A stretch of 64,000 nucleotides of DNA from E44-bin88 sp050123275 (lineage in GTDB: Bacteria; Chloroflexota; Dehalococcoidia; Dehalococcoidales; BS750m-G39): positions 62,001 through 126,000 of the forward strand of contig JASFHK010000002.1 of assembly GCA_050123275.1 (NCBI GenBank), in the 5' to 3' direction. Shown one piece after another: positions 24,202 through 32,530 of this stretch. Both the position numbers and the translations under genes were made by a program. How positions within the stretch are numbered: the first letter of the stretch is position 1; the number at the start of each line of letters is the position of its first letter. The notes beneath the pieces were generated by a model, which saw only the letters and a program-made list of their open reading frames with translations, did not search any database and was not told where the DNA came from.

Positions 24202-25658
24202 AGCTTGGACAGCGCGGCGGCGATGCGCCCCATGGAGCGCTCGCGGCCCAGCACCGCCATCGTCTCGAAGAGGGGCGGGGCGGCGGTCTGGCCGGTAGTG
24301 GCCACGCGCAGCACGCCGAAAAGCTGGCCCGTCTTCAGCTCCAGCTCGGGCGCCAGGGGGCGAAGCACGGCCTCCAGAGACTCTTCGTCGAAGGAGTGCA
24401 GCGGCTGCAGTTTAGCCTGCGCCGCCTTTAAGGCCTTGACGGTGGCTTCTTCATCCATCTTCTTGCCGATGAGCGTTTCGGGGTCGTATTCCAGCTCGTC
24501 GACGAAGAAGAAGCGGGTCAGCTCGACCACCTGGTTCAGTTTTTTAACGCGCTCCTGCACCAGGGGTAAAACCTTGCGGACGTATTCCTCGTCCTCGATG
24601 ACCGCCCTGCCCGTGTCCACATCCGTCATCAGGTAGGGCTGGACGGCCTCGAAAAACTCTTCGGGGGTGAGGGCGCGGATATAGACGCCGTTCATCCAGT
24701 CCAGCTTGTCGCGGTTGAAGATGGCGCCCGTCTTGCCGATGCGCTCCAGCGAGAAGTTATCCACCAACGCCTGGCGGGGGATAATCTCGGTCTTGTCGTC
24801 GAGCGACCAGCCGATAAGCGCCAGGAAGTTGAACATGGTCTGCGCCAGATAGCCCTGGTCGCGGTATTCCAGTATGGACACCGAGCCGTGCCGCTTGCTC
24901 AATTTGGCGCGGTCGGGGCCTAAAATCATGGGGTGGTGAATGTATTCCGGCGGCTCCAGCCCCAGCGCCTTGTAGAGCATGAGGTGGCGGGGGGTGCTCG
25001 ACACCCACTCCTCGGCGCGGATGACGTGGCTTATTTTCATGGCGCTGTCGTCAACGACGTTGGCCAGGTGGTAGGTAGGGTAGCCGTCCGATTTGAGCAA
25101 AACGAAGTCGTCCAGGGTGCTGTTCTCGAAGACGACGTCGCCGTAGATTAAATCCTTGAAGCGGGTCTTGCCCTCCAGCGGGACTTTAAAGCGCACCACG
25201 GGGGTAATGCCCTCGGCCTCTTTTTCGGCTCTCTCCTCGGGCGTCAAATCGCGGCAGTGGCGGTCGTAGCCGGGGGGCTGCTTGCGCTTCACCTGCTCGG
25301 CGCGCATCGCCTCCAGCCGCTCCGGCGAGCAGTAGCAGTAGTAGGCGTCGCCCTGGGCCACCAGCTTTTCGGCGGCTTCCTTATAGAGCTTCTTGCGCTG
25401 CGACTGGTAGTAAGGCCCATAGTCGCCGCCGACGTCGGGCCCCTCGTCCCAGTAAAGCTCCAGCCAGCGCAGCGAGTCCAGTATACCCTTCTCCGCCCCC
25501 TCCACCCGGCGGGCGACGTCGGTGTCCTCGATGCGGACGATGAACTTGCCGTCGTAGTGGCGGGCGAAAAGCCAGTTGAACAGGGCCGTGCGGATGTTAC
25601 CCACGTGGGGATAGCCAGTGGGGCTGGGGGCAAAGCGAACGCGGACTGGTTTTTTCAT
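24198..25658 (-). CDS. gltX: Glutamate--tRNA ligase
   Basis: Charges tRNA-Glu (and possibly tRNA-Gln, where amidation by GatCAB follows). It is 486 residues, class I synthetase: RFAPSPTGYPHVGNIRTALFNWL holds the HIGH region (here HVGN), followed by FIVRIEDTD and KLSKRHGS as the KMSKS loop. The C-terminal helical anticodon domain is complete. An extended -10 lies 8 bases before the ATG and there is no Shine-Dalgarno. It heads an unusual unit with a CoA transferase and a PflX-like protein, all joined by 4-base overlaps. Confidence 0.97.
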   Translation of the reverse strand: MKKPVRVRFAPSPTGYPHVGNIRTALFNWLFARHYDGKFIVRIEDTDVARRVEGAEKGILDSLRWLELYWDEGPDVGGDYGPYYQSQRKKLYKEAAEKLVAQGDAYYCYCSPERLEAMRAEQVKRKQPPGYDRHCRDLTPEERAEKEAEGITPVVRFKVPLEGKTRFKDLIYGDVVFENSTLDDFVLLKSDGYPTYHLANVVDDSAMKISHVIRAEEWVSSTPRHLMLYKALGLEPPEYIHHPMILGPDRAKLSKRHGSVSILEYRDQGYLAQTMFNFLALIGWSLDDKTEIIPRQALVDNFSLERIGKTGAIFNRDKLDWMNGVYIRALTPEEFFEAVQPYLMTDVDTGRAVIEDEEYVRKVLPLVQERVKKLNQVVELTRFFFVDELEYDPETLIGKKMDEEATVKALKAAQAKLQPLHSFDEESLEAVLRPLAPELELKTGQLFGVLRVATTGQTAAPPLFETMAVLGRERSMGRIAAALSKL

Positions 25659-25666
25659 TGTCTAAC

Positions 25667-25675
25667 ATTCTACCA
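25667..25675 (-). promoter_or_regulatory. Extended -10 of gltX
   Basis: TGG-TAGAAT on the minus strand, with 8 bases to the ATG. No convincing -35 is seen, which an extended -10 can tolerate. Confidence 0.5.
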
Positions 25676-25760
25676 TCCCAGAAAGGAAGATTCTAGGGTA
25701 GACTAAATAAAAAAAGGCCAAACCCCTCTTGGGCGCATCCATATCAACTGACTTAAGCTA

Positions 25761-25788
25761 TTGACAGGTGTCAGATAAGCTATAGAAT
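25761..25788 (+). promoter_or_regulatory. Promoter of the AT-rich membrane-protein gene
   Basis: TTGACA, 16 bases, TAGAAT, about 35 bases before the start. The promoter lies in AT-rich sequence that continues into the gene. Confidence 0.5.
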
Positions 25789-25822
25789 TATATATTAACA
25801 GCTTAGACAAATGGAGAAAAGA

Positions 25823-26458
25823 ATGGCCACAAACAAAAATACTGACGTCAAACGTGTTTATAACCCCGTATCTTTAGGAACTCTCTATTTTGGTTTCTCC
25901 GCGGCATTGTGGTCGAGTGACCAAGTTAGTAATTGTGAGGTCAGAGCAATTGCCATTGCTGGCTCTGTAATTACATTAGCCTTTTTTATAGCCGTCTTCT
26001 CACAACATGTGTTAACATTCTTGAGTAGTAAATGGATGGTCAGCATATTAGTCCCATTAACATCCATCGCACTGTTTGTCGGTTTCGCCCTCGGGTGGCT
26101 ACAAGCTATTCTGCAAACATCAGGCGTCCCCTTACAAATTGTGGCATACTTAGGCTTTGCATGGATAATTGTATTCTTACTTATCTTAGTTAGGGATACA
26201 ATTAAAGAACCAACCAAGAAAAAGCGTATCTCGCCTACCCTCGTCCGCTTTCGGGCATGTTTACCCTATTTTATATTTGCAATATTTCTGATATTTGCAG
26301 GGGTGAAACTCCTCAACCAAGATGTATGGAGTATTCATTTCTGGAAAAGTGTTAACTTCTGGAGTAGTATTTACTCATTAGGAATAGCAGGGTTAGTTTT
26401 ATCAGTGGCCAGAGGTTGGCTGAAAGTACGCGGTGAAATCTTTGAGCGACCAAGTTAG
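25823..26458 (+). CDS. AT-rich multi-pass membrane protein of unknown function
   Basis: 211 residues from the ATG that has GGAG six bases before it; another in-frame ATG lies four codons upstream. About six hydrophobic segments are seen, for example AIAIAGSVITLAFFIAVF, ILVPLTSIALFVGFALGWL, IVAYLGFAWIIVFLLILV and a C-terminal pair. A basic loop (KEPTKKKRISPTLVR) separates the two halves. No family is recognised. Base composition is far more AT-rich than both neighbours, which suggests recent acquisition. It has its own promoter and ends 10 bases from rluD. Confidence 0.7.
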   Translation: MATNKNTDVKRVYNPVSLGTLYFGFSAALWSSDQVSNCEVRAIAIAGSVITLAFFIAVFSQHVLTFLSSKWMVSILVPLTSIALFVGFALGWLQAILQTSGVPLQIVAYLGFAWIIVFLLILVRDTIKEPTKKKRISPTLVRFRACLPYFIFAIFLIFAGVKLLNQDVWSIHFWKSVNFWSSIYSLGIAGLVLSVARGWLKVRGEIFERPS

Positions 26459-26468
26459 TTGGGCTAAA

Positions 26469-27362
26469 CTACCCGATAGCCTCCAGCGCCTTCTTTAAAT
26501 CCTCGGGCAAATCCGACTGAAACTCAACGTATTCCCCGCTGGAGGGGAGCTTAAAGCCCAGCAGAAAAGCGTGGAGGAACTGGCGGTCCAAATGCTTTGA
26601 CTTCACCCCGTAGACCTTATCCCCCACCACAGGAAAACCGATAGCCGCCAGGTGCACGCGAATCTGGTGGGTGCGCCCCGTCTCCGGGCGCACTTCGAGC
26701 AAAGTGTGGTTGCCCAGGTATTTTATAACGCGGTACTCGGTGCGCGCCTCTCTGCCCTCGGCCACCACCGCCATCTTCTTGCGATTTTTAGGGTCGCGGC
26801 CGATGTCGGCCTCGATAAGGCCTTCTTCGGGCTCTAATCTGCCTTTGACCAGCGCCCGGTAGGCCTTGGTCACGGTATGGCCCTTGAACTGTTTGGACAG
26901 GTTCGCCTGGGCGTCGCCGTTCTTGGCCATCAGCATCACCCCCGAGGTATCCTTGTCCAGACGGTGGACGACGCCGGGGCGCAAGGAATCGCCGATGTCG
27001 GCCAGGTGGGGGAAGTGGGCCAGTATGGCGTTGACCAGCGTGTGTCCGGGGTGGCCCGGGGCGGGGTGGACGGTCAGGCCCGCCGGCTTATCCACGACGA
27101 GCAGGTCGTCGTCCTCGTAGATGATTTTAAGCGGAATCGCCTCCGGCTTTAACTCTTGCGGGGGGGCGGGGGGGACGGTGATATCGATGGTATCGCCGGG
27201 GGTCAGCCTCTGGGCGGGCTTGGCCTGGCGCCCGTTGACGGTGATGTTGCCGTCGGCAATGAGCCGTTGCACCCGGCTGCGGGAAAGCTCGGGGTAGCGA
27301 GCGCAGACGTACCGGTCGAGGCGGTCGTCCTCTTCAGCGCTAAGTCGGTATGTCCTCTCCAT
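26469..27362 (-). CDS. rluD: RluA/RluD-family 23S rRNA pseudouridine synthase
   Basis: 297 residues. The N-terminal S4 RNA-binding domain (LDRYVCARYPELSRSRVQRLIADGNITVNG) is followed by the catalytic domain with HRLDKDTSGVMLMAK, where Asp is the nucleophile. ETGRTHQIRVHLAAIGFPVVGD completes the family signature. The S4 domain and overall order favour RluD (helix 69 of 23S rRNA) over RluA, but the exact site is inferred. It follows lspA by 6 bases, the same arrangement as in many bacteria. Confidence 0.92.
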   Translation of the reverse strand: MERTYRLSAEEDDRLDRYVCARYPELSRSRVQRLIADGNITVNGRQAKPAQRLTPGDTIDITVPPAPPQELKPEAIPLKIIYEDDDLLVVDKPAGLTVHPAPGHPGHTLVNAILAHFPHLADIGDSLRPGVVHRLDKDTSGVMLMAKNGDAQANLSKQFKGHTVTKAYRALVKGRLEPEEGLIEADIGRDPKNRKKMAVVAEGREARTEYRVIKYLGNHTLLEVRPETGRTHQIRVHLAAIGFPVVGDKVYGVKSKHLDRQFLHAFLLGFKLPSSGEYVEFQSDLPEDLKKALEAIG

Positions 27363-27368
27363 GACTTC

Positions 27369-27878
27369 TTAAGACGAATCGGACTTGAACACCATGAGCA
27401 GCAGCGCCAGGACGAGCATCAGGGTGCCCACCACCAGCGAGGCATCGGCGATGTTGAAGGGGGGCCACCAGCCGACGCCGATGAAGTCGGTGACGCCGAC
27501 GCAGCCGACGGGGTCGATGAGGTTGGCCACCCGCTCGATGAGGTTGCCCACGATGCCGCCCAAAATCAAGCCCAGCGCCACCCAGCTCAAACGTCCCGTG
27601 AAAAGGGGGTAGCGGCGGTGAATCCAGAGAACGTAGCCGACGACCAGCACCACCACGCAGCCGGCGATTATAGCCAGTATCAGGGTGCTATCCTGAAAGA
27701 TGCCGAAGGCGGCGCCGGTGTTCTTGGTGCGGACGATGCTGAAGATGCCCGCCTCCCAGAGCGTCTCGCCGACCTCGACACTGCCCCTTATCCACCACTT
27801 GGTGAGCTGGTCGGCAACCAGCACCGCCAGGGCGACCAGGAAAAAGAGCCGCCAGTGCCTCTCCCGGAGATTACTTAC
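27369..27878 (-). CDS. lspA: Lipoprotein signal peptidase (start codon unresolved)
   Basis: Aspartyl protease that cleaves prolipoproteins after lipidation. The motifs DQLTKWWIRG, TKNTGAAFGIF, GNLIERV and the catalytic FNIADASLVVG are present, with four transmembrane helices. The only ordinary in-frame start (GTG at 27824) would delete most of helix 1. The frame upstream encodes HWRLFFLVALAVLVADQ, which is exactly the missing helix. The furthest supported codon is a GTA at 27878, six bases after GGAGG, so the boundary is tentative. It overlaps the end of the TraR/DksA gene by 8 bases. Confidence 0.85.
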   Translation of the reverse strand, partial: VSNLRERHWRLFFLVALAVLVADQLTKWWIRGSVEVGETLWEAGIFSIVRTKNTGAAFGIFQDSTLILAIIAGCVVVLVVGYVLWIHRRYPLFTGRLSWVALGLILGGIVGNLIERVANLIDPVGCVGVTDFIGVGWWPPFNIADASLVVGTLMLVLALLLMVFKSDSS

Positions 27879-28260
27879 CTCTCGCCTCCTTGGCCAGGCG
27901 CGCCTTGCACTCCAGGCAAAGGCTGGCGTGGGGCAGTGCCTCCAGCCGCTCCGGGTTTATCGGCTTGCCGCAGTTATCGCAAAGGCCGTAGCTGCCGTCC
28001 TCGAACTTCTGCAAGGCGTGGTCGACATCGGCCAGCCTGTCCACAAGCCGCTTCTCCAGCGTCAACCGCCTCTCTAGCTCAAAGCTCTCGGTAGCTTCTT
28101 CCTCTCTCTTGCCGAAGGGGCTGCCTTCACGCCTCTCGTCGGCGGTATGGGCATCGGACTTAATCTGTTCCAGTTCCTCAGCCAGCCGCTTGCGCTCGCC
28201 CTCCAGGCGGGCCTTGAGCAGGCTGAAGCCTACGTTAGTTTCCTCTTTTTTCTTCGGCAT
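27871..28260 (-). CDS. TraR/DksA-family zinc-finger protein
   Basis: 129 residues. An N-terminal helical coiled-coil (LKARLEGERKRLAEELEQI...) is followed by a C4 zinc finger, CDNCGKPINPERLEALPHASLCLEC, with the DGSYGLCDNCG lead-in of DksA-type proteins. DksA proteins bind RNA polymerase through the secondary channel and work with ppGpp; a RelA is encoded elsewhere in the window. The acidic tip residues of true DksA cannot be confirmed. A GGGGGAGG site lies upstream of the ATG. It heads traR-lspA-rluD. Confidence 0.9.
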   Translation of the reverse strand: MPKKKEETNVGFSLLKARLEGERKRLAEELEQIKSDAHTADERREGSPFGKREEEATESFELERRLTLEKRLVDRLADVDHALQKFEDGSYGLCDNCGKPINPERLEALPHASLCLECKARLAKEARGK

Positions 28261-28421
28261 CTTTGCCTCCCCCTACTCAGCTATGCCGGAAGCTAAGCCT
28301 TAAGGTTGACGATTGTCCGCGAAAGCAGCGGTTGGGTAATAAGGAATAGCGCTATAACGCCGGGGGCGAATAGCACTAACTCTACCCCAAGTGTATCCTA
28401 ATTATTTTGTTTGGTCAATGC

Positions 28422-28439
28422 CCCCGGACACAACCGGGG
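28422..28439. other. GC-rich hairpin in the 250-base divergent gap
   Basis: CCCCGG, six bases, CCGGGG in the intergenic region between the divergent TraR/DksA and MBL genes. No T-tract follows, so a terminator is unlikely. The rest of the gap holds the MBL promoter and otherwise nothing I recognise. Confidence 0.3.
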
Positions 28440-28458
28440 TACTTCGGGGAGCAAAAGG

Positions 28459-28487
28459 TTGCCAGCCAGTAGGATATGGCCTATACT
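28459..28487 (+). promoter_or_regulatory. Promoter of the MBL-fold gene and pyrD
   Basis: TTGCCA, 17 bases, TATACT, 23 bases before the ATG, with GGGGGG as Shine-Dalgarno. Confidence 0.6.
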
Positions 28488-28510
28488 AGTCAACCACCGG
28501 GGGGCAAAAT

Positions 28511-29335
28511 ATGGGACTGCGCATTACTACCCTGAGCGAAAACAGCGCCAGCATCGAAGGCTGCGTGGGGGAGTGGGGTTTGAGCGTGCTGGTGGAAAGC
28601 GACGAAGCCAACGTTCTCTTCGATACGGGGCAGAGCTTTTCCGCCACCCACAACGCCGAACTCCTCGGCGTCGACCTGAAGCGGGTCGACAAGATTGTCT
28701 TAAGCCACGGCCACTTCGACCACACCGGCGGCCTGAAAAACGTCCTGGAAAAGATAGGCCGCGAAATCGAGATTGTCGCCCACCCCGATATCTGGCAGCC
28801 CAAGTACGGCGGCCTCGGCGAACGCTACATCGGCATCCCCTTCTCCCGGGAAGAACTGGAGGCTCTGGGCGCCCGCTTCAAGCTCACCGCGGAGCCGACA
28901 GCCATCGGCCCGAATATCATCACCAGCGGCGAGATTCCCATGGTAACCGACTTCGAAACCGTCGAGCTTTTCCTGACGGTCAAGCAGAACGGGGAATACC
29001 TCCACGACCCGCTGCGCGACGACCAGGCGCTGATAATAAAGACCCCGTCCGGGCTGGTGGTCATTTTGGGCTGCGCCCACCGCGGCATCATCAACACCCT
29101 CTACCACGCCCAAAAGATCAGCGGCGTGACCGCCATCGACACCGTGCTCGGCGGCTGCCACCTAATGAGCGCCGGCGAGGCGCGTATCCGGCGCACCATC
29201 GCCGCCCTCAGGGAGCTGGGGGTGAAACGGCTGGGCGCCTGCCACTGCACGGGCACGGAGGCTTTGGCGATGATGGCGCCCGAGTTCGGCGACAGCTTCA
29301 TCTTCAACCACGCCGGCACCGTGCTCGAACTCTAA
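28511..29335 (+). CDS. Metallo-beta-lactamase-fold hydrolase (COG1237-like)
   Basis: 274 residues. The metal-binding signature is SHGHFDHTGGL, followed by a second block LGCAHRGIINTL and a C-terminal GACHCTG; these match the group that includes the archaeal RFA-P synthase-like and Tflp proteins. The N-terminus VLVESDEANVLFDTGQS is normal for the fold. The reaction is unknown, and an assignment to pterin chemistry would be speculative. It is 13 bases before pyrD and shares its promoter. Confidence 0.88.
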   Translation: MGLRITTLSENSASIEGCVGEWGLSVLVESDEANVLFDTGQSFSATHNAELLGVDLKRVDKIVLSHGHFDHTGGLKNVLEKIGREIEIVAHPDIWQPKYGGLGERYIGIPFSREELEALGARFKLTAEPTAIGPNIITSGEIPMVTDFETVELFLTVKQNGEYLHDPLRDDQALIIKTPSGLVVILGCAHRGIINTLYHAQKISGVTAIDTVLGGCHLMSAGEARIRRTIAALRELGVKRLGACHCTGTEALAMMAPEFGDSFIFNHAGTVLEL

Positions 29336-29348
29336 CAAGGAGTCAAAC

Positions 29349-30272
29349 ATGAACCTCTCGGTAGAACTGGCGCCCGCCAACCAAAAAGGCCTGAAGCTGG
29401 CCAACCCGGTGATGACGGCCTCGGGCACCTTCGGCTGGGGCACCGAGTACGCGCATCCTTTCGACATCCAGAGACTGGGGGCTATCGTCAGCAAGGGGAC
29501 AACGCTCAAACCCCGGGAGGGCAACCCCCAGCCGCGGCTGGCGGAGACGCCCTGCGGCGTGCTCAACGCCATCGGCATGCAGAACATCGGCGTCGACGCC
29601 GTTATTGAAGAAAAGGCGCCGCTGTGGGCGAAATGGCGGGTGCCCGTTATCGTTAATATCCTGGGAGAGACCGCCGCTGAATACGCCGAGCTGGCGCGGA
29701 AGCTGGACGGGGTGGCCGGAATCGGGGGGCTGGAGGTCAACATCGGCTGCCCCAACATCGAGGCCGGCGGCGCCGAGTTCGGCGCCGACCCCGAAGCGGC
29801 GGCTAAAGTAACGGCGGCGGTAAGGGCGGCGACAACGCTGCCGGTGGTGGTCAAGCTGACGCCCAACACGGGGGACATCGCGGGGGTGGCGCAAGCGGTG
29901 GCCGACGCCGGCGCCGACGCCATATCCCTGATTAACACCCTCAAGGGCATCGCCATCGACACCAAAACGCGGAAACCTTTGCTGGGCAATGTCAGCGGGG
30001 GGCTTTCGGGGCCGGCGGTAAAGCCCGTCGCCCTCTACATGGTCTATGAGGTCGCCGGCGCCGTCAAGGTGCCCGTGGTCGGCATCGGCGGCATCGCCAG
30101 CGCCCGGGACGCCCTGGAGTTCATCATGGCCGGCGCCAGCGCCGTCCAGGTGGGCACGGCCAGTTTCGATAACCCCAAAGCCCCTATCGAGGTGCTGGAA
30201 GGCATCGAAAAATTCATGGCGGACGAAGGGGTCAATGATATTGCGGAGCTTATCGGGGCGGCGCGGGGCTAG
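29349..30272 (+). CDS. pyrD: Dihydroorotate dehydrogenase, class 1 catalytic subunit
   Basis: Oxidises dihydroorotate to orotate in pyrimidine biosynthesis, with FMN. It is 307 residues. Motifs: NPVMTASGTFGWG, LGAIVSKGTTLKPREGN, VNIGCPNIEAGG, VKLTPNTGDI and GIGGIASARDALEFIMAGASAVQVGTA. The length and the Cys in the active loop (ETPCGVLNAIGMQN is substrate-side) fit class 1B, which needs the PyrK partner; pyrK is not in this window. An AAGGAG Shine-Dalgarno precedes the ATG. pyrF is 15 kb away. It ends in a CTAG shared with the convergent gene. Confidence 0.95.
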   Translation: MNLSVELAPANQKGLKLANPVMTASGTFGWGTEYAHPFDIQRLGAIVSKGTTLKPREGNPQPRLAETPCGVLNAIGMQNIGVDAVIEEKAPLWAKWRVPVIVNILGETAAEYAELARKLDGVAGIGGLEVNIGCPNIEAGGAEFGADPEAAAKVTAAVRAATTLPVVVKLTPNTGDIAGVAQAVADAGADAISLINTLKGIAIDTKTRKPLLGNVSGGLSGPAVKPVALYMVYEVAGAVKVPVVGIGGIASARDALEFIMAGASAVQVGTASFDNPKAPIEVLEGIEKFMADEGVNDIAELIGAARG

Positions 30273-31438
30273 TAGTCCTGCCGCCCCATCCCGAAAAGCG
30301 GGGCGATGACGGCGATAACCACCAGCGCCGCGATGACCAGACCCACTATCACCCAGCTAACGGCCCCGGGGAGGGCGATGGGAAAGATGGAGGGTTTCAA
30401 TACCGTAAACGAGCTTTCCAGCCCGTTGATTTCCACCGCGTAATCGCCGGCTTTACCCTCGGTAAGGCTGAAAACCACCTGCTGGCTGCCGCCGGGCATG
30501 ACCACCTCTTTGGTGTTCGTTATCTCCCCGTTCACGGTTAATCTCACGGCGTAGTTGCCTTCGGCCTCGCCGCTGTTGACCACCATGACGCTCATCACCA
30601 CCAGCTCGCCGATTTCAACCTCGTCGGGATAGATGGTCAGCCCGCCGGCGCTAAAGTCGGCCGGCAGCGGCGGGGGCTCGGGGGAGATAACGCCGAAGAT
30701 ACTCAGGTGCTCGATTGAGGCGGTAACGGTATTGGTATCGGCGTCCACCGCCGAGGGCAAAAGCTGCCACTCGGCCAGCTCTTCATCGTAGTAGCCGACA
30801 TTAAGCTCTTCTTCGGGCACCCGTTCCGGAAGGAGGGCCGGGTCGTAGCTCAGGCTCAGGGCAACCGGCTGGCCGAAGCTGGTGCCGTAGGGGCCCAGCT
30901 CGTAGGGCAGCCCGATGACGTAAGACGCGGGGGGCGGGGGCGGGGGCGCCCCGACAGCGGCGACATCCAGCCCCAGCAGCGGCTGGCCGTAGGCATCCTG
31001 GACGGCGGTGCCCTCCGCGAACTCGAGGCGGAGACCGCCGTCCGCCGAGGCAACCTCACTGGGGAAAAAGAGGGCGGTGATTTCGGTCTCGCTGGTTACC
31101 CTGGCCTCGGTGGGGTTCTCGTTGCCGCACAGGTCGCCGCTCCAGCCGACGAAGTAATAGCCTTCGGCCGGCAGCGCCACCAGGGAGACGTGCGAGCCCG
31201 TTTCAAATCTGCGGGTGACGGGATAGGAAGTGGCTATCCGCCCGGCGACCTCGACTTCACCGTCGCCAAAAGCGCTGACCTCAACGTCTACATACACCGG
31301 CAAGCCGGCGGGGGGAGGGTCTCCCGCCGGGGGTCAGCCGGCCTCGACGCTGCCCGCGGTTAGCGATAACGCCAGCAGGGGCAAAAGCACTAACAGCGCC
31401 AGCCCGGCCAGGACGGTTTTAAGCAGTTTCAGCTTCAT
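30269..31438 (-). pseudogene. Secreted InlB-repeat/CARDB-like protein gene interrupted by an in-frame TGA
   Basis: The first 34 codons encode a good signal peptide (MKLKLLKTVLAGLALL... LTAGSVEAG). An in-frame TGA at 31336-31334 then interrupts the frame. Translation resumes without frameshift as PPAGDPPPAGLPVYVDVEV and runs to a stop at 30269. The body has an InlB B-repeat-like domain (GYYFVGWSGDLCGNENPTE), a proline-rich linker, a CARDB/adhesion-like beta domain and a C-terminal transmembrane helix (VSWVIVGLVIAALVVIAVI). Without the first exon-like part the protein has no export signal. It is either a fresh nonsense mutation, a sequencing error or readthrough. Confidence 0.75.
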
Positions 31439-31533
31439 GTGATTCTATTTTACTCCGCCGCCCCATCGGGATACAAATCGGGCCCGACAGCGCACATTCC
31501 CGCACAGATAGGCATATCTTTGGTTTTGGGGTA

Positions 31534-31562
31534 TTGACAAAGGACGGGTTAGGTGTTAATTT
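31534..31562 (+). promoter_or_regulatory. Promoter of the LRR lipoprotein gene
   Basis: Consensus TTGACA, 17 bases, TAATTT, the same -35/-10 combination as at hrcA. A GGGGG Shine-Dalgarno lies 5 bases before the ATG. Confidence 0.6.
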
Positions 31563-31599
31563 TTTGCCGTCCGGGACGAACCTGATATAGGGGGCTAAA

Positions 31600-32475
31600 A
31601 TGTTAGCCAGAGTCTTTATCGTTATCGCCCTGATGGTGCTGATGGCGGTGCCGCTGGCGGCCTGCCAGGAAACCCAGCCAGCGCCACCACCCCCGACCGA
31701 GCCGTCAGCACCCGAGGGCCCCGAGGCGCCGGAAACCGTCAGCTTCCCCGACGCGAATCTTGAAGCCGCCGTGAGGGAAGCCCTCGGCAAGGCGGCGGGC
31801 GAAGATATAACCGCCGACGAGCTGGCCGCTCTTACCGAGCTGTCGGCCATGAAGAGCGATGTGGCCGACCTCTCCGGCCTGGAATACGGCACCGGTCTGA
31901 CCGAGCTCTGGCTCATTGAGAACCAGATAAGCGATATCAGTCCCCTGGCCAGCCTCACCGGGCTGACCGATCTCTACCTCGGTACCAACCAGATAAGCGA
32001 TATCTCCCCGCTGGAAAACCTGACCAATCTGACCATGCTCGATTTGAGCCATAACCAGCCCGGCGATATCTCGCCGCTGGCCAACCTCACCGGGCTGACC
32101 GAGCTCTGGCTTCACGGGAGCCAGCTAACCGATATTTCCCCGCTGGCTAACCTCACCGGCCTGACCGAGCTCAGCCTTCTTTCGAATCAGATAAGCGATA
32201 TTTCTCCGCTGCAAAACCTCAGCGGCCTGACCGAGCTCTGGCTCGACAGGAACCAGATAAGCGACATCTCGGCCCTGGCTAACCTCACCGACCTGAACAT
32301 GCTCTTCCTCGATATTAACCAGATAAGTGATATCTCGCCACTGGTGGCCAACAGCGGACTGGGCGAAGGCGATGTGGTCACTATCACCGAAAACGACCTG
32401 GACCTGAGTGAAGGCTCGGCCGACATGTTGAATATCGGCGCCCTGGAGGACAGGGGGGTAACCGTTGGCTACTAG
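31600..32475 (+). CDS. Leucine-rich-repeat lipoprotein (internalin-type)
   Basis: 291 residues. A type II signal peptide ends in the lipobox PLAAC (Cys22). A Pro/Glu-rich spacer and a cap region (FPDANLEAAVREALGKAAGEDITADELAAL) lead into about seven 22-residue LRRs of the form LTELWLxxNQISDISPLxNLTG, which is the internalin consensus. A short C-terminal cap (ITENDLDLSEG) follows. The protein is exposed on the cell surface and probably binds other proteins. It is preceded by its own promoter and lies between the interrupted secreted-protein gene and the MoxR gene. Confidence 0.93.
   Translation: MLARVFIVIALMVLMAVPLAACQETQPAPPPPTEPSAPEGPEAPETVSFPDANLEAAVREALGKAAGEDITADELAALTELSAMKSDVADLSGLEYGTGLTELWLIENQISDISPLASLTGLTDLYLGTNQISDISPLENLTNLTMLDLSHNQPGDISPLANLTGLTELWLHGSQLTDISPLANLTGLTELSLLSNQISDISPLQNLSGLTELWLDRNQISDISALANLTDLNMLFLDINQISDISPLVANSGLGEGDVVTITENDLDLSEGSADMLNIGALEDRGVTVGY
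31897..32345 (+). repeat. 66-base tandem repeats encoding the LRRs
   Basis: Seven units of about 66 bases with near-identical DNA cores such as AACCAGATAAGCGATATC and AACCTCACCGGGCTGACC. The conservation at DNA level, including silent positions, indicates recent duplication or gene conversion, so copy number may vary between strains. Confidence 0.75.
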
Positions 32476-32500
32476 CCGCGCCGCCCCCGATCCCCCCAGT

Positions 32501-32530
32501 TTGCCTTAATATCCCCCTCTCAGGTATAAT
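32501..32530 (+). promoter_or_regulatory. Promoter of the MoxR-VWA pair
   Basis: TTGCCT, 18 bases, TATAAT, followed by a leader of about 90 bases before the GTG start. The leader contains a five-codon ORF (MIIPL) starting 11 bases after the -10. Confidence 0.55.

Noticed and set aside
31334..31336. Genome-wide reassignment of TGA, or selenocysteine at this TGA
   Set aside because: Other genes here use TGA as a normal stop (UPF0173, the CoA transferase at 23191, fmdB), and a Sec codon in a signal-peptide linker makes no sense.
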